Counted from the first letter of the stretch, positions 15,241 through 24,373 are shown. The stretch is 54,574 nt of DNA from CAZVJA01 sp964626885 (GCA_964626885.1 CAZVJA010000009.1:1-54574), one strand, 5' to 3'. The notes: a model not told the origin generated them from the letters alone. Numbers and translations: made by a program.

Positions 15241-16608
15241 TCAGTTGTCCGATTCCAGCAAGCCGGGATAATTTCGCATCACAAGGTGGCTGTCGATCTT
15301 TTGCACGAGATCAAGTACAACCGATACGGCTATCAGCAATCCGGTGCCGCCGTAAAAGCTGGCAATCGTCCAGTCCAACTGCATGCCGGTCGCGACGAAG
15401 GTGGGGATAATCGCCACGATCGCCAGAAACGCGGCGCCCACGTAAGTGATGCGGACCATCACATGTTCTAGATACGCCGCGGTTCTTCCTCCGGGCCGAT
15501 AGCCGGGAATAAAGCTGCCGTAGTCTTTCAAATTCTCCGCCATGTCTTTCGGGTTGAAAGTGATCGCTGTCCAGAAATAGCAGAAGAAGTAGATCAGCGC
15601 AACATAAAATGCGTTGTACATGAATCCGCTTCCCCTGCCGAACGCATCCGCCATTGTCTGCCAGAACGCGGACTGAGGCCACCAGTTGCGGAGCTGCTCA
15701 AACAGGAAGAAGGGGAACATCAACAGACTTGAAGCGAAAATAATCGGCATCACCCCCGCTTGATTCACTCGCAGGGGAAGATGTTGCCGCTGACCACCCA
15801 TCACACGACGGCCACGAACATGCTTGGCGCTTTGAATGGGAATTCGACGCTGTCCCTGGGTAATCATGATGACCCAGATCACGACCCCGATGAACATGGC
15901 GGCCAACAACAACAGCTTGTCAATGCCGGTCGCTTTGCCCAACCCCACACCTTCGGTAAATGCGGGTTGCAATAGTTGGAAGCCCGCCTGCGGCATGCGG
16001 GCGAGAATCCCAGACATGATCAGCAAGCTGATCCCGTTGCCGATACCGTAGGCATCAATCTGTTCGCCGATCCACATCAGGAACAGCGTTCCGGCGGTCA
16101 TCGTGATCGTGCCGATCATGTGGTAATAGAGCGTATCGAACTCCGACATGATGAATCCCGCGTCTCGCCCAATTCCCATCCCGCCGGAGATGGCACGGAT
16201 GAGGAAGTAGCTTTGCACCAGGCAGATAAGGACGGTGGCGTAGCGCGTGTATTCATTGATCTTGCGGCGTCCCGCTTCCCCCTCTTTTTGTAGCTTCTCC
16301 AAAGGAGGGTAGACGCTCGCTAGCAGCTGAAAAATGATCGACGCCGAAATATACGGCATGATCCCCAAACCAAAAATCGTGCCGCTCCCGACCTTCGCCC
16401 CCGCGAAGAGCGAGAGCATCTGGATCATCTGGCCGATTCCCTGGCCGGATTTCTCAAGCGTACGCATCCCTTCGAACATTCGGTCCTGGTCGATAAACGG
16501 CAGGGGAATGAATGACCCCATCCGATACACGAACAGCAGGATCAGTGTCAGGACGATCTTCTGCCGGAGCTCCGGTATTTTGAAGACCATCAACAGCTTG
16601 TTCAGCAT
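15241..16608 (-). CDS. secY: Protein translocase channel SecY
   Basis: A 455-aa inner-membrane channel with about ten transmembrane helices. Recognisable parts are FRIPELRQK-like FKIPELRQKIVLTL at the N-terminus, the plug segment, GIMPYISASIIFQLLAS near residue 85, and the cytosolic loop with GQRRIPIQSAKHVRGRR. The periplasm-facing helices are Met/Phe rich. It follows rplO by 25 bp and precedes map. Partners secE and secG are not in this window. Confidence 0.96.
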   Translation of the reverse strand: MLNKLLMVFKIPELRQKIVLTLILLFVYRMGSFIPLPFIDQDRMFEGMRTLEKSGQGIGQMIQMLSLFAGAKVGSGTIFGLGIMPYISASIIFQLLASVYPPLEKLQKEGEAGRRKINEYTRYATVLICLVQSYFLIRAISGGMGIGRDAGFIMSEFDTLYYHMIGTITMTAGTLFLMWIGEQIDAYGIGNGISLLIMSGILARMPQAGFQLLQPAFTEGVGLGKATGIDKLLLLAAMFIGVVIWVIMITQGQRRIPIQSAKHVRGRRVMGGQRQHLPLRVNQAGVMPIIFASSLLMFPFFLFEQLRNWWPQSAFWQTMADAFGRGSGFMYNAFYVALIYFFCYFWTAITFNPKDMAENLKDYGSFIPGYRPGGRTAAYLEHVMVRITYVGAAFLAIVAIIPTFVATGMQLDWTIASFYGGTGLLIAVSVVLDLVQKIDSHLVMRNYPGLLESDN

Positions 16609-16633
16609 GGCGACGAAGTCCCTTCCGTCCGAA

Positions 16634-17089
16634 TCAGGTCCGAGTGATCTTCGTGACAGTGCCTCCCTGCGCGGTGATCTTCTCCTCGGCGGACCGCGAG
16701 AATCGCTCCGCTTCCACGTTCAGCTTCTTGGTCAGCGTTCCATTGCCCAAAATCTTGAGCACTTCGGCGCTTCCGTTGATAAGCCCCTTTTCGACCAGGG
16801 CGGTCCGATCAACTTTGGCACCTTTCTCAAATGCGGCCTCCAGCGCAGCCAAATTCACAATCGCCACTTCCGCGGCGAAGTAGCGATTGCTGAACCCACG
16901 CTTCGCGATGCGGCGCAATAGCGGCGTCTGTCCACCTTCGTGACCCAGCCGGCGCGAGGAGCCCGAGCGGCTGAAGAAGCCCTTGTGCCCCTTACCCGCC
17001 GTTTTGCCCTGTCCCGAACCGATACCGCGTCCGATCCGCTTTCTTTCGCGGCGCTTGACGACTCCCTGATGCACGTCGTTGAGAATCAT
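16634..17089 (-). CDS. rplO: Ribosomal protein L15
   Basis: A 151-aa large-subunit protein. The glycine-rich N-terminus (RIGRGIGSGQGKTAGKGHKG) and GFEGGQTPL-like GHEGGQTPLLRRIAKRGFSN are diagnostic. Its start overlaps the rpsE stop by 4 bp (ATGA). The rpmD gene for L30, usual between rpsE and rplO, is missing. Confidence 0.95.
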   Translation of the reverse strand: MILNDVHQGVVKRRERKRIGRGIGSGQGKTAGKGHKGFFSRSGSSRRLGHEGGQTPLLRRIAKRGFSNRYFAAEVAIVNLAALEAAFEKGAKVDRTALVEKGLINGSAEVLKILGNGTLTKKLNVEAERFSRSAEEKITAQGGTVTKITRT

Positions 17090-17568
17090 CCGATCTGTAC
17101 TCCTCTCAACCGGCTTACCTGCTCCCGCGTACGAAGCTGGAGCAGACCGTTGAATGTTGCTTTGATGAGATTCATCGGATTCGTCGAGCCATAAGCCTTG
17201 GTCAGAATGTCGGTGATTCCCGCCGACTCCACGACCGACCGCACCCCTTCGCCCGCGATGATGCCGGTTCCCGCAGGAGCCGGCAGAAGCAGAATGCGTG
17301 AGGATCGGTAATGGCCAACGACCCGGTGGGGAACGGTATGATTTACAACAGGGACGCTGATCATGTTGCGCTGAGCGGCCTTCACTGCTTTTTCCACGGC
17401 CATCGGCACTTCCACCGCTTTGCCATAGCCCCAGCCGACACGCCCGGACTTGTCCCCCACCACGACAAGCGCGGTAAAGCTGAATCGCCGGCCCCCTTTA
17501 ACCACGCAGGCACAGCGGCGAATTTGGATGACCTTCTCGGGACTTTCGCTGCGAACTTCAGTCGACAC
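17086..17568 (-). CDS. rpsE: Ribosomal protein S5
   Basis: A 160-aa decoding-fidelity protein. The N-terminal dsRNA-binding part shows RRCACVVKGGRRFSFTALVV and GRVGWGYGKAVEVPMAVEKA; the C-terminal domain shows GTGIIAGEGVRSVVESAGITD. The start codon is GTG. It ends overlapping rplO by 4 bp, so translation is coupled. Confidence 0.95.
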   Translation of the reverse strand: MSTEVRSESPEKVIQIRRCACVVKGGRRFSFTALVVVGDKSGRVGWGYGKAVEVPMAVEKAVKAAQRNMISVPVVNHTVPHRVVGHYRSSRILLLPAPAGTGIIAGEGVRSVVESAGITDILTKAYGSTNPMNLIKATFNGLLQLRTREQVSRLRGVQIG

Positions 17569-17624
17569 GCTTCAGACTCCCCGTTATTCCCCCGAACTTT
17601 TCTGGAGACACTGTGTTTTCCGCT

Positions 17625-17996
17625 TTAAAAATCGAGCCCCGCAGCGCGAGCTGCCGATGCCAGCGCCTCCACCCGGCCGTGGTATTGATAGGGACCACGG
17701 TCGAAGACCACTTGCTTGATCCCCGCCTTGAGTGCCCGCTTTGCGATCAACTCACCGACCTTGGCGGCTGCCGCTTTATTGCCGGCATACTTCCCCGCTC
17801 CGAATAGCTCCGATTCAACGGAACTTGCCGAAACAAGTGTTTTTCCCGCGACGTCGTCGATAATCTGCGCGGCCATGTGCTTGTTGCTGCGGAACAATGA
17901 CAGGCGCGGTCGGCCGACCATTCCTTGTCGAAGGCGGTTCCGAACACGAAACGTCCGCCGCTCCCGCCGTTTTGCAATCTGCTGTTTGACCTTCAT
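17625..17996 (-). CDS. rplR: Ribosomal protein L18
   Basis: A 123-aa 5S rRNA-binding protein. RLSLFRSNKHMAAQIIDD and the terminal VFDRGPYQYHGRVEALASAAR are characteristic. Start set at ATG 17996 (MKVKQQIAKRRERR); nine more in-frame residues upstream are not conserved in the family. Spacing to rpsE is 56 bp. Confidence 0.94.
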   Translation of the reverse strand: MKVKQQIAKRRERRTFRVRNRLRQGMVGRPRLSLFRSNKHMAAQIIDDVAGKTLVSASSVESELFGAGKYAGNKAAAAKVGELIAKRALKAGIKQVVFDRGPYQYHGRVEALASAARAAGLDF

Positions 17997-18127
17997 GATG
18001 CCGCCCTGTCCCCGAAACTCCAACGTCCGCCTGAATGACCGCTGTGCATTACCCTGCTTAAACTGATTCCGCCGGCAGCCAACCCGTCTCTATACACATT
18101 CGCTGCAAACCGCGGCAATCGACTGCA

Positions 18128-18679
18128 TTAACCACCGCTTGCCAACGCCTTACCCGCCTTACGTTTCACAACCTCACCTTGATACCGGATTCCCTTCCCC
18201 TTATACGGTTCCGGAGGACGGACGGCTCGAACGTTGGCAGCAAACTGCCCCACGAGTTGCTTATCCGCGCTCTTCAGAACCACATGCGTGTTGTCAGGCA
18301 ATTCGCAGACAACAGCAGTCGGAATCGGCAGCTCGACGGTATTCGCGAAGCCCACCTGCAACTTGAGCACCTTGCCCGCAATGCTCGCTCCATAACCCAC
18401 GCCTATAATTTCCAAGCGTTTTTCAAACGGAGAGGCCACCCCTTGCACCATGTTATTGACCAGGCTGCGCGTTAAACCATGCAGAGCGCGGCTATCGCGC
18501 TGGTCATCCGGACGTGAGACGATGATCTCGCGACTGTCCTGATTGAACACAACAGTCATCCGCGGGTGCGGACGGAGCGATAAATCTCCCCCCTTACCCT
18601 TCACGGAGATTTCTCCGCCCGAGATTTTAACGTCGATACCCTGTGGTACCGGGATCGGCTTTTTTCCAATTCTCGACAT
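18128..18679 (-). CDS. rplF: Ribosomal protein L6
   Basis: A 183-aa protein near the sarcin-ricin loop. MSRIGKKPIPVPQGIDVKIS at the start, RALHGLTRSLVNNMVQGV in the middle and the RNA-binding PEPYKGKGIRYQGEVVKRKA near the end mark L6. A 131-bp spacer before rplR holds no gene. Confidence 0.95.
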   Translation of the reverse strand: MSRIGKKPIPVPQGIDVKISGGEISVKGKGGDLSLRPHPRMTVVFNQDSREIIVSRPDDQRDSRALHGLTRSLVNNMVQGVASPFEKRLEIIGVGYGASIAGKVLKLQVGFANTVELPIPTAVVCELPDNTHVVLKSADKQLVGQFAANVRAVRPPEPYKGKGIRYQGEVVKRKAGKALASGG

Positions 18680-18759
18680 GGCTCAACCCAATTCCGTCCA
18701 GCTTCACTTTTGTATGCCAGCCCCTAAATGCTCAAGGCGAAGGCGCCGCACGAATTCTC

Positions 18760-19155
18760 TTACCAGATCGTGCACAACACTTCACCACCGACACCTTGCT
18801 TACGAGCCTCACGATTGCTCATCACACCCTTATTGGTCGTGAGGATGCTGATTCCCATCCCTTCGAGGACCGTGGGGATCTCTTTGGAACCGGAAAAAAC
18901 ACGGCGTCCCGGTTTACTGCTGCGGTCAATCTTTTGAATCACCCGCTCCCCGTTGGGGCCATATTTCAAGTTGATTCGCAAGATGTTCTGCGGCGGTTGC
19001 TCGACAACTTCAAAATCCCAAATGTAACCCTCTCGCTTCATGACGCCCGCAATGCCGACCTTCAACTTCGACGACGGAATGTCGACATAAGGCCGCTCAA
19101 TTTGGACCGCGTTGCGGATTCGAGTCAGCATGTCAGCAATCGGATCGGTCATCAT
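18760..19155 (-). CDS. rpsH: Ribosomal protein S8
   Basis: A 131-aa 16S rRNA-binding protein. MMTDPIADMLTRIRNAVQ opens it, and VMSNREARKQGVGGEVLCTI closes it; both are standard. In E. coli S8 represses the spc operon by binding its mRNA near rplE; whether that happens here cannot be seen. Confidence 0.95.
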   Translation of the reverse strand: MMTDPIADMLTRIRNAVQIERPYVDIPSSKLKVGIAGVMKREGYIWDFEVVEQPPQNILRINLKYGPNGERVIQKIDRSSKPGRRVFSGSKEIPTVLEGMGISILTTNKGVMSNREARKQGVGGEVLCTIW

Positions 19156-19282
19156 TTCGCACTACTCTCCGCCGTATTTATCTGCACCAAAGCAATCTGC
19201 TTCAATCCGCTAGTTAAAACACCCGAGTACCATTCGCCGCCAATCGAAACGTCGGCGAGTGTTTCTGCCTCGTTCCTACCCC

Positions 19283-19468
19283 CTACCAACTGGCCTTCTT
19301 CATTCCGGGAATTACCCCTTCATGACACAGCTTTCGAAAGCAAATACGGCAGAGCTTGAATTTCCGGTAGACCGCCCGCGGGCGACCACAAAGCTTGCAG
19401 CGGTGCTCAAGCCGACTGCTGAACTTCGGTTTTCGATTCGCCTTTTCAATTTTCGCTTTGCTGGCCAT
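19283..19468 (-). CDS. rpsZ: Ribosomal protein S14, zinc-binding short form
   Basis: A 61-aa S14 of the short zinc type, with CKLCGRPRAVYRKFKLCRIC providing two CxxC pairs and the terminal GVIPGMKKASW. The long zinc-free form is not in this window. A small CCGCAT/ATGCGG inverted repeat (19533-19538, 19545-19550) lies between rplE and this gene. Confidence 0.95.
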   Translation of the reverse strand: MASKAKIEKANRKPKFSSRLEHRCKLCGRPRAVYRKFKLCRICFRKLCHEGVIPGMKKASW

Positions 19469-19585
19469 GCGCTACTCGTGTTGCTGTTTGCTTTCAAGCC
19501 CTATCGTTTCGATCTTTATTCGTATATTACACCCGCATTGCATGATGCGGCAGCCCGCAACTCGGCGGTTCACCTGCCGCTCCGA

Positions 19586-20131
19586 TCAAGCGTCGGGCTG
19601 CAGGGGCATCCCCAGACTCCTCAGCAACATCCGCCCCTCATCATCCGTGCGAGCAGACGTCACCATTGTGATATTCATTCCCTGGACGTTATGGACCTTA
19701 TCCGCGTTAATTTCCGGAAAAACGAGCTGCTCGTTGAGACCCATGCTGTAATTACCGCGGCCGTCAAACGCCTTCGGATTCAAGCCGCGAAAGTCGCGCA
19801 CCCGAGGTAAAGCCAAGGCGATCAACCGATCAAGAAACTCGTACATCCGCCTGCCACGTAAAGTGACGCAGCAGCCAACTTCCACGTTCTCACGAAGCCG
19901 AAACGCGGAGACCGCCTTGCGCGCTCGTGTTCGCATCGGCTTTTGTCCGGTCAACTGCGTGAGATGTTCGACCGCTTCGTCCAGGAACTTCCGGTCCTGG
20001 CTCGCCTTGCCGACCCCCATACTCACCACGATCTTCTCGAGCCGCGGAATCGAGTGTACGTTCTTTCGTCCGAGTTGCTTTTGCAACTCAGGAACGACCC
20101 GTTCGCGATATTCTTTTAGCAGCCTGGCCAT
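19586..20131 (-). CDS. rplE: Ribosomal protein L5
   Basis: A 181-aa 5S rRNA-binding protein. IPRLEKIVVSMGVGKASQDR, LTGQKPMRTRARKAVSAFRLRE-type sequence, and RDFRGLNPKAFDGRGNYSMG followed by E-x-LVFPEI are those of L5. Separated from rplX by a 139-bp spacer without a gene. Confidence 0.95.
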   Translation of the reverse strand: MARLLKEYRERVVPELQKQLGRKNVHSIPRLEKIVVSMGVGKASQDRKFLDEAVEHLTQLTGQKPMRTRARKAVSAFRLRENVEVGCCVTLRGRRMYEFLDRLIALALPRVRDFRGLNPKAFDGRGNYSMGLNEQLVFPEINADKVHNVQGMNITMVTSARTDDEGRMLLRSLGMPLQPDA

Positions 20132-20270
20132 GGAACCGGATTTCTCAAATCACCGTTTTGACATCTATTACGTTCATCCGCACTTCGGATGAACTCCCTA
20201 CCTTCTCTTATGCTCTGGACTCGGTACTTTTTACGGACCGGGCCGTTATTAGCGCGGGCGAACTCCGCAA

Positions 20271-20624
20271 TCAATCACCCTTGGCCTTGGATTTAGCCGG
20301 GCTGAGTGTTCCCAAAGACGCCCCGCACTTGCGGCAAAAACGTTCTTTGGCGCCATTTTTGGCGATCCGTGATCCGACGCGCGTCCCCTTACTGCAAGCG
20401 CCACAGTAAAGCATGACATTTGAGGTGTCAATCGGCATCTCGAGGTTCAAACGCCCCCCTTGCGGACTCTTGGGATGGCCTCGCTTCACATGCTTGAAAA
20501 CGCGATTGACCCCCTCGACGAGGAGCTTTTTCCCTCCACTCAACACCTGCACAACGCGGTGCGGAGTTGCCCCCGCATCGTCACCCCGAATGACCAGCAC
20601 CGAATCGCCCCGGCGAATCTTCAT
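20271..20624 (-). CDS. rplX: Ribosomal protein L24 with zinc-finger-like cysteines
   Basis: A 117-aa assembly-initiating protein. The KOW motif (MKIRRGDSVLVIRGDDAG) and GGRLNLEMPIDTSNVMLYCG are standard. Two cysteine pairs, CGAC and CRKC, about 15 residues apart near the C-terminus suggest zinc binding; E. coli L24 lacks them. ATG 20624 follows the rplN stop by 2 bp. A GTG at 20630, in a GTGA overlap with rplN, is an alternative start. Confidence 0.93.
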   Translation of the reverse strand: MKIRRGDSVLVIRGDDAGATPHRVVQVLSGGKKLLVEGVNRVFKHVKRGHPKSPQGGRLNLEMPIDTSNVMLYCGACSKGTRVGSRIAKNGAKERFCRKCGASLGTLSPAKSKAKGD

Positions 20625-20626
20625 CG

Positions 20627-20995
20627 TCACACCACCTCACTCGCCAAGCTAAGAATCTTCATGAATCGGCGGTCGCGGAGCTCTCTGGCGACTGCACCGA
20701 AAATTCGAGTTCCGCGCGGATTGCCATCGGCATCGATCAGCACAATCGCATTCTTGTCGAACCGAACGTAGCTCCCGTCTTGTCGGCGGGACGGCTGACG
20801 GCAACGGACGATAACCCCCTTCGCCACCGTCCCAGGCTTTACCGGGCTTCCCGGAATCGCCTTCTGCACGCTAACAACGATGACATCCCCCAAGCCGGCG
20901 GTCCGCCGCCGGGAGCCTCCCAATACTTTGATGCAGCGCGCGGTTTTCGCACCGCTGTTATCCGCCACGTCGACAGTGGTTTGCATCTGAATCAT
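20627..20995 (-). CDS. rplN: Ribosomal protein L14
   Basis: A 122-aa intersubunit-bridge protein. MIQMQTTVDVADNSGAKTA, then RCIKVLGGSRRR and the closing RELRDRRFMKILSLASEVV are typical. The start overlaps the rpsQ stop by 4 bp (ATGA). Confidence 0.96.
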   Translation of the reverse strand: MIQMQTTVDVADNSGAKTARCIKVLGGSRRRTAGLGDVIVVSVQKAIPGSPVKPGTVAKGVIVRCRQPSRRQDGSYVRFDKNAIVLIDADGNPRGTRIFGAVARELRDRRFMKILSLASEVV

Positions 20996-21279
20996 GGCGC
21001 CGACGACTCCCCGGAATCGTCAACCGGCTGTGCTTCAATTCCGGCCGTCTTTACGATTCGCAATAACTGCCAACGCTTGGTTTTCGACAACGGACGGCTT
21101 TCGACTATTTCAACCGTGTCCCCGACCTTGGTTTCGTTCTTCTCGTCGTGGACGTGACAAACTGTCCGGCCGCGCACAATCTTGCCGTACTGCGGATGCC
21201 GGAACAAGCGAGCAACTTCCACGCGCCGCGACTTGTTCATCTTCGCGCTGGTGACGATCCCTGTAAGCCTTTTTTTCAT
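20992..21279 (-). CDS. rpsQ: Ribosomal protein S17
   Basis: A 95-aa OB-fold protein. LTGIVTSAKMNKSRRVEVAR and CHVHDEKNETKVGDTVEIVE followed by RPLSKTKRW identify it. Its stop overlaps rplN by 4 bp; 35 bp separate it from rpmC. Confidence 0.95.
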   Translation of the reverse strand: MKKRLTGIVTSAKMNKSRRVEVARLFRHPQYGKIVRGRTVCHVHDEKNETKVGDTVEIVESRPLSKTKRWQLLRIVKTAGIEAQPVDDSGESSAP

Positions 21280-21314
21280 GAATACCGCCTCTGGAACCCC
21301 TGTCTCTAGCCTGC

Positions 21315-21530
21315 TTATTTCGCGGTGCCAGCTGAACCTGCCAGATCTCGCTGCCGCTGTATCGTCTTGATCCGCGCGATTTCACGCCGCAGCTTGCGGA
21401 GGTTGCTCGGCGCATCCAGCTTTTCAGTTGCCGCTTGAAAACGGAGACGAAACAGCTCTTTCTCCGCTTCACGCAACGTGTACGTCAATTGGTCTTCGCT
21501 CATCTCACGCAATTCGCCGGGCTTTGTCAT
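21315..21530 (-). CDS. rpmC: Ribosomal protein L29
   Basis: A 71-aa two-helix protein near the exit tunnel. ELREMSEDQLTYTLREAEKE and LRFQAATEKLDAPSNLRKLR match L29; the terminal ~10 residues are an unconserved tail. It follows rplP by 81 bp. Confidence 0.93.
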   Translation of the reverse strand: MTKPGELREMSEDQLTYTLREAEKELFRLRFQAATEKLDAPSNLRKLRREIARIKTIQRQRDLAGSAGTAK

Positions 21531-21611
21531 CTCTTCCCTCGGCCTACCATCTGCAATTGTCTATCGCGACTTCCTGACGGCGAAAACCGCCGTTCCACAT
21601 ATCAGCCGTTA

Positions 21612-22031
21612 TTAAACTGTTTGCCGCCTGCCGATCATCCGCACTCGCACAGGAAGCTTGTATGCCACCCGCGCCAAACACTCACGAGCGGCATCGTGGC
21701 TGACGCCTCCCAACTCGAACAGCACGGTACCGGGCTTAACAACAGCGACCCAGTGATCGGGCTCGCCTTTCCCCTTTCCCATTCGAGTTTCCAATGGACG
21801 CGCAGTCACCGACTTCTGGGGGAAGATGCGAATATACACCTTTCCCTCTCCACGAATGTATTGGGTAATCGCAACGCGGCAAGCCTCAATCGTCGTGGCT
21901 TTAACGTGCCCCGGCGAAAGGGACTGCAAACCCCAGTCGCCGAAAGCCACCGTATTGCCCCGACAGGCATTACCTTTTATGCGCCCTCTTTGACTTTTGC
22001 GGTGCTTCACCCGCTTTGGCATTAACGCCAT
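21612..22031 (-). CDS. rplP: Ribosomal protein L16
   Basis: A 139-aa protein beside the peptidyl transferase centre and A-site tRNA. MALMPKRVKHRKSQRGRIKG at the start and GKGKGEPDHWVAVVKPGTVL later are diagnostic. ATG 22031 lies inside rpsC: the genes overlap by 62 nt in different frames. A GAGGAA ribosome site 7 nt upstream, itself within rpsC, supports this start. A second in-frame ATG at 22022 would still overlap by 53 nt. Confidence 0.95.
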   Translation of the reverse strand: MALMPKRVKHRKSQRGRIKGNACRGNTVAFGDWGLQSLSPGHVKATTIEACRVAITQYIRGEGKVYIRIFPQKSVTARPLETRMGKGKGEPDHWVAVVKPGTVLFELGGVSHDAARECLARVAYKLPVRVRMIGRRQTV

Positions 22032-22671
22032 CTGCCGATTCCTCGTCTACATAATCCCCAAGGTCGATCCACACTTTGACACCCACCAAACCAGCACTGG
22101 TCTGCGACGCGGCAAACCCGTAATCGATGTGCCGCTGGAGCGTCGATAATGGGATCGAACCTCGAATCGCTTTTTCCTGTCGTGACATTTCGGCGCCGCC
22201 AAGACGCCCCGATAACTCCACCTTCACGCCGTGAGCCCCCGCCTCCATGACTTGATCCAAAGTTCGCTTCAGGGTCCGGCGAAAGCTTCCTTTTTTTGTC
22301 AACTGCTGGGCAACATCCTCCGCCACCAACACCGCGCTCCGTTGCGGATTGTTGATTTCTACAATCTTCAGCTCCATCCGACGTCCGGTCAGATCTTCCA
22401 ACTCGGCCTTCAGCCGATCGACTTCCTGCCCCTTGCGGCCGATGATGATCCCCGGCCGAGCCGTATACAGATGGACGACCACCTGATCACGGGTTCGTTC
22501 AATCTCGATCTTCGGAATCCCGGCGAACTGGTACTTCGTCTTGATGAAATTCCGAATTTTGAAGTCCTCGATCAGCAGATCGCCGAACTCCTTCTTGGCG
22601 GCATACCAACGGCTTCGCCAAGGCTCGACAATTCCGACGCGATAACCGGTCGGGTTGATTTTCTGCCCCAT
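21970..22671 (-). CDS. rpsC: Ribosomal protein S3
   Basis: A 233-aa mRNA-entry protein. MGQKINPTGYRVGIVEPWRS opens it; the KH domain has ARPGIIIGRKGQEVDRLKAE with the GRKG loop; the C-domain has VKVELSGRLGGAEMSRQEKA. The final lysine-rich stretch (QKSKRAHKR) is encoded by DNA shared with the rplP 5' end. The start is 17 bp after rplV. Confidence 0.95.
   Translation of the reverse strand: MGQKINPTGYRVGIVEPWRSRWYAAKKEFGDLLIEDFKIRNFIKTKYQFAGIPKIEIERTRDQVVVHLYTARPGIIIGRKGQEVDRLKAELEDLTGRRMELKIVEINNPQRSAVLVAEDVAQQLTKKGSFRRTLKRTLDQVMEAGAHGVKVELSGRLGGAEMSRQEKAIRGSIPLSTLQRHIDYGFAASQTSAGLVGVKVWIDLGDYVDEESADGVNAKAGEAPQKSKRAHKR
22039..22044 (-). promoter_or_regulatory. Ribosome binding site of rplP inside rpsC
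   Basis: On the minus strand GAGGAA lies 7 nt before ATG 22031 and within the rpsC coding sequence. It shows that L16 translation initiates inside the preceding gene. Confidence 0.65.
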
Positions 22672-22688
22672 CTTGTTTCAAGCTCCCC

Positions 22689-23033
22689 TCAGACCAGTTC
22701 CGGAACGTCAATCACTACATGAACGTGGGCAAATCTCTTGCGGATCATAAATGCCTGGCCGCGCGACCGCGGTTGAATCCGCTTGAACATCGGCCCACCG
22801 TTTACAAACACCTCGACAATCTTCAAGCTGTCGACGTTCCGCGCGCCGCGATCCTCACAGTTCGCGATGGCGCTCTTTAACACCTTTTCGAGAATCCTCG
22901 CTCCCCGATTCGGCTCGTACCGCAAGAAATCCAACCCGGCTCCGGCTGTCTTACCACGAATCAGATCCGCGAAGGGGCGCACCTTCGTCGCCGAAATCCG
23001 CGCGAAACGATGACTTGCTTTCACCTGTGCCAT
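22689..23033 (-). CDS. rplV: Ribosomal protein L22
   Basis: A 114-aa exit-tunnel protein. HRFARISATKVRPFADLIRG near the start and SRGQAFMIRKRFAHVHVVI at the end fit L22. ATG 23033 (MAQVKASHRF) is preferred over an in-frame TTG two codons upstream. Confidence 0.95.
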   Translation of the reverse strand: MAQVKASHRFARISATKVRPFADLIRGKTAGAGLDFLRYEPNRGARILEKVLKSAIANCEDRGARNVDSLKIVEVFVNGGPMFKRIQPRSRGQAFMIRKRFAHVHVVIDVPELV

Positions 23034-23086
23034 GATCAAAACCTACTCGGTCGATGCCAGTTTTATGCGTGCGGCAAAAATCCAGT

Positions 23087-23368
23087 TTATTTTGCTTTCG
23101 TTGCAGCACCCTTGGTGCCGTGACCGCGAAACGTCCGCGTTGGAGCAAACTCCCCAAGCTTGTGCCCTACCATTTCTTCCGTTACGTACACACTGACGTG
23201 GGCACGACCGTTATGCACCAAAAAAGTATGCCCAATGAACTCCGGCACGACGGTTGATCTCCTCGCCCAGGTCTTGATCGCTTCCTTCCGCTTAGAGATG
23301 TCGAGCGCTTCAATCTTTTTCAGAAGCTTGGCGTCGACATATGGACCTTTTTTCAGAGACCGACCCAT
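23087..23368 (-). CDS. rpsS: Ribosomal protein S19
   Basis: A 93-aa head protein. MGRSLKKGPYVDAKLLKKIE, TWARRSTVVPEFIGHTFLVH and GHKLGEFAPTRTFRGHG are all canonical. Flanked by 73-bp and 53-bp spacers within the S10 block. Confidence 0.96.
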   Translation of the reverse strand: MGRSLKKGPYVDAKLLKKIEALDISKRKEAIKTWARRSTVVPEFIGHTFLVHNGRAHVSVYVTEEMVGHKLGEFAPTRTFRGHGTKGAATKAK

Positions 23369-23441
23369 CGTTTCAATTCCTCAAGCTGACCTAACTGCGC
23401 CCGCGAATGCCTCAAGAACAACAAACCAGACCCCACAGGAG

Positions 23442-24299
23442 TCATATTTTCAATTGACCGTAACGCCGCGACCGGCGCCGGCGGACGATCGCCGCGGAGG
23501 ATGGCTTCCGCCGCTTCCGGGTTCGCCCCCCCTTTGAAAGCTTTCCCTTCGCGCTGCACGGATGACGGCCACCGGAAGTTCGTCCTTCACCCCCACCCAT
23601 CGCATGGGCAACCGGGTTCATCGCAACCCCGCGCACATGCGGCCTACGGCCCATCCAACGCTTGCGACCGGCCTTCCCCAGATTGATTGCATTATGCTCC
23701 ACATTCCCCAGCGCGCCGATCGTCGCTCGGCAGGAACTCGGCAGCCGCCGCACCTCCCCCGAGGGCAGAGTGATCTGAGCCCACTTCCCCTCGCGGGCAT
23801 TGATGACCGCCGCCGACCCAGCCGTGCGACAAATTTGCCCACCGCGCCCCGGACGCATTTCGATATTGTGAACCGTCGTACCCAAGGGAATGTTTTCCAG
23901 CGGAAGACAATTCCCGGTATTGGGCTCGATATCAACCCCACTCTCAACAACGTCGCCGGCTTTCAATCCTTGCGGTGCGAGAATATACCGTTTTTCCCCG
24001 TCCGCGTAATGCAACAGCGCGATTCGCGCGGAACGATTTGGGTCGTACTCGATCGCCGCCACATGCCCTGCAATACCATCCTTGGTTCGCTTGAAATCAA
24101 TCTGGCGATACATCCGCTTGTGGCCGCCCCCACGATGCCGCGCCGTAATCTTCCCCTCATTGTTGCGCCCACCCTTCTTCTTGAAGCGCGCAATGAGGGA
24201 CTTCTCGGGCTCTTTCTTCCGATCGGAGATCTCGGCAAAATCGCTGACCGACCCGCCTCGGCGGCCCGGAGTCGTCGGCTTGTACTGACGAATTCCCAT
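23442..24299 (-). CDS. rplB: Ribosomal protein L2
   Basis: A 285-aa protein required for subunit association and peptidyl transfer. GRNNEGKITARHRGGGHKR near residue 45, and GRRPHVRGVAMNPVAHAMGG followed by GEGRTSGGRHP near residue 225, are the L2 hallmarks. In the conserved NPVxH loop the second histidine of the E. coli NPVDHPHGGG form is methionine here; similar variants occur in other phyla. Confidence 0.96.
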   Translation of the reverse strand: MGIRQYKPTTPGRRGGSVSDFAEISDRKKEPEKSLIARFKKKGGRNNEGKITARHRGGGHKRMYRQIDFKRTKDGIAGHVAAIEYDPNRSARIALLHYADGEKRYILAPQGLKAGDVVESGVDIEPNTGNCLPLENIPLGTTVHNIEMRPGRGGQICRTAGSAAVINAREGKWAQITLPSGEVRRLPSSCRATIGALGNVEHNAINLGKAGRKRWMGRRPHVRGVAMNPVAHAMGGGEGRTSGGRHPCSAKGKLSKGGRTRKRRKPSSAAIVRRRRSRRYGQLKI

Positions 24300-24373
24300 G
24301 ACGAACCTTCTATCCCAACCCTACCCACTCACACGACCCTGGACACGGACGACACAATCCACGACCCGACAGC

